Assembly (NCBI GenBank): GCA_041550515.1
Contig: JBFEOQ010000075.1
Location: 1 to 6,038 of the forward strand
Origin: PFL35 sp041550515
Lineage (GTDB): Archaea; Thermoplasmatota; E2; DHVEG-1
Direction: 5' to 3'
DNA: 6,038 nucleotides
Both the position numbers and the translations under genes were made by a program. The notes under the pieces are model-generated. The model saw nothing but the letters and a program-made list of their open reading frames with translations, was not told the origin of the DNA and did no database searches. This document shows positions 5,838 through 6,038 of the stretch, piece after piece. The first letter of the stretch is position 1; every line of letters starts with the position of its first letter.

Positions 5838-5858
5838 TATCAAATAATGTATTTGATA
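5838..5858 (+). repeat. Perfect 9-bp inverted repeat with 3-base loop
   Basis: TATCAAATA, then ATG, then TATTTGATA: the two 9-base arms are exact reverse complements. It is followed by GTTTTG rather than a long T run and lies about 126 bases after the decaheme stop. It could be a 3'-end structure or terminator of that transcript, or a binding site for a dimeric regulator of something to the right. The arms include one G/C pair each, so the fold is only moderately stable. Confidence 0.45.
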
Positions 5859-5947
5859 GTTTTGTCAATTAGAAATATTAATTTTATTCTATAGTTGTTT
5901 TTGATAAAATTAACAAAAATGTAATTTAATTATGATTATTAGAATAA

Positions 5948-6037
5948 AAAATTTTAAATTTATTTTTATTAAATAATATTAAAGTATTAAATCCTGTAAA
6001 TGTTGAGTATGATACATTAAGAAGTTGGGTAATTCCA
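5948..6037 (+). other. Possible edge of a coding region or gene remnant
   Basis: After a TAA at 5945-5947 one plus-strand frame stays open to the window end, and its last part reads like protein (LNPVNVEYDTLRSWVIP). It contains no ATG, GTG or TTG, so it is not a normal gene start; it could be a decayed gene or chance. The minus strand offers a rival: from the edge it reads LELPNFLMYHTQHLQDLIL and stops at a TAA (5979-5981), as would the end of a gene entering from the right. I cannot decide between them. Confidence 0.2.
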
Positions 6038-6038
6038 A

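Larger units (their letters stand above)
5713..6038. other. AT-rich region after the decaheme gene, largely without genes
   Basis: These 326 bases have no complete gene that I can support. They contain an A/T-only inverted repeat (TTTTATA 5789-5795 with TATAAAA 5802-5808), a perfect 9-bp hairpin at 5838-5858, several T-rich runs that could end transcription, and from about 5985 to the edge a stretch of richer composition that could be the edge of another gene. No RNA gene, CRISPR repeat or insertion-sequence end is visible. Confidence 0.6.

Noticed and set aside
5713..5985. Replication origin, CRISPR array or insertion-sequence end in the A/T-rich tail
   Set aside because: No spaced identical repeats, no origin-recognition-like repeats, no terminal inverted repeats with target duplication and no transposase were found. 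The A/T richness matches the other intergenic regions.
1..6038. tRNA, rRNA or riboswitch
   Set aside because: No stretch shows a cloverleaf with GGTTCRA-type T-arm, conserved rRNA blocks or a known riboswitch core; the non-coding DNA is too poor in G and C for such folds.

Overview
The window looks like part of the genome of an uncultivated, very AT-rich archaeon, probably a euryarchaeote. The archaeal reading rests on three things: a PGF-CTERM-type sorting tail on one multiheme cytochrome (the mark of archaeosortase A substrates), a secreted protein crowded with N-glycosylation sequons, and TATA-box-like sites upstream of the genes. No 16S or other taxonomic marker is present, so the lineage is not fixed. 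Both cytochromes carry export signals and many c-type heme sites, so the cell should make c-type cytochromes outside the membrane and may exchange electrons with something extracellular, or reduce a small nitrogen or sulfur compound at the surface.

Layout: (1) 107-1549 (+) encodes a single-pass surface protein with a glycosylated extracellular region and a charged cytoplasmic helical tail. (2) 1550-1709 is a convergent, AT-rich gap with T-rich termination signals. (3) 1710-3107 (-) encodes a cytochrome with nine heme-type sites: six CxxCH, one CX6CH, one CX7CH and one CxxCR. It has a cytochrome c554-like start, a NrfA/HAO-like helical end and a PGF-CTERM anchor. (4) 3108-3411 is a divergent promoter region shared by the two cytochromes. 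(5) 3412-5712 (+) encodes a decaheme cytochrome with the layout of the OmcA/MtrC family but tethered by an N-terminal membrane helix, with hemes grouped 1+5+4 around two beta domains. (6) 5713-6038 is mostly non-coding, with one perfect hairpin and a possible gene fragment at the right edge.

How the genes may work together (inference): the two cytochromes are divergently transcribed from one control region and anchored to the same membrane by different devices. They could hand electrons to each other in the cell envelope, the OmcA/MtrC-like protein acting as the long-range conduit or terminal reductase and the PGF-CTERM protein as a partner or a catalytic reductase. The membrane protein at the left has a cytoplasmic tail reminiscent of tails on proteins encoded near cytochrome c assembly genes. 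It is convergent with the cytochrome gene, so a shared role is possible but unproven. No maturation genes (ccm), archaeosortase or quinone/methanophenazine oxidoreductase lie in the window.
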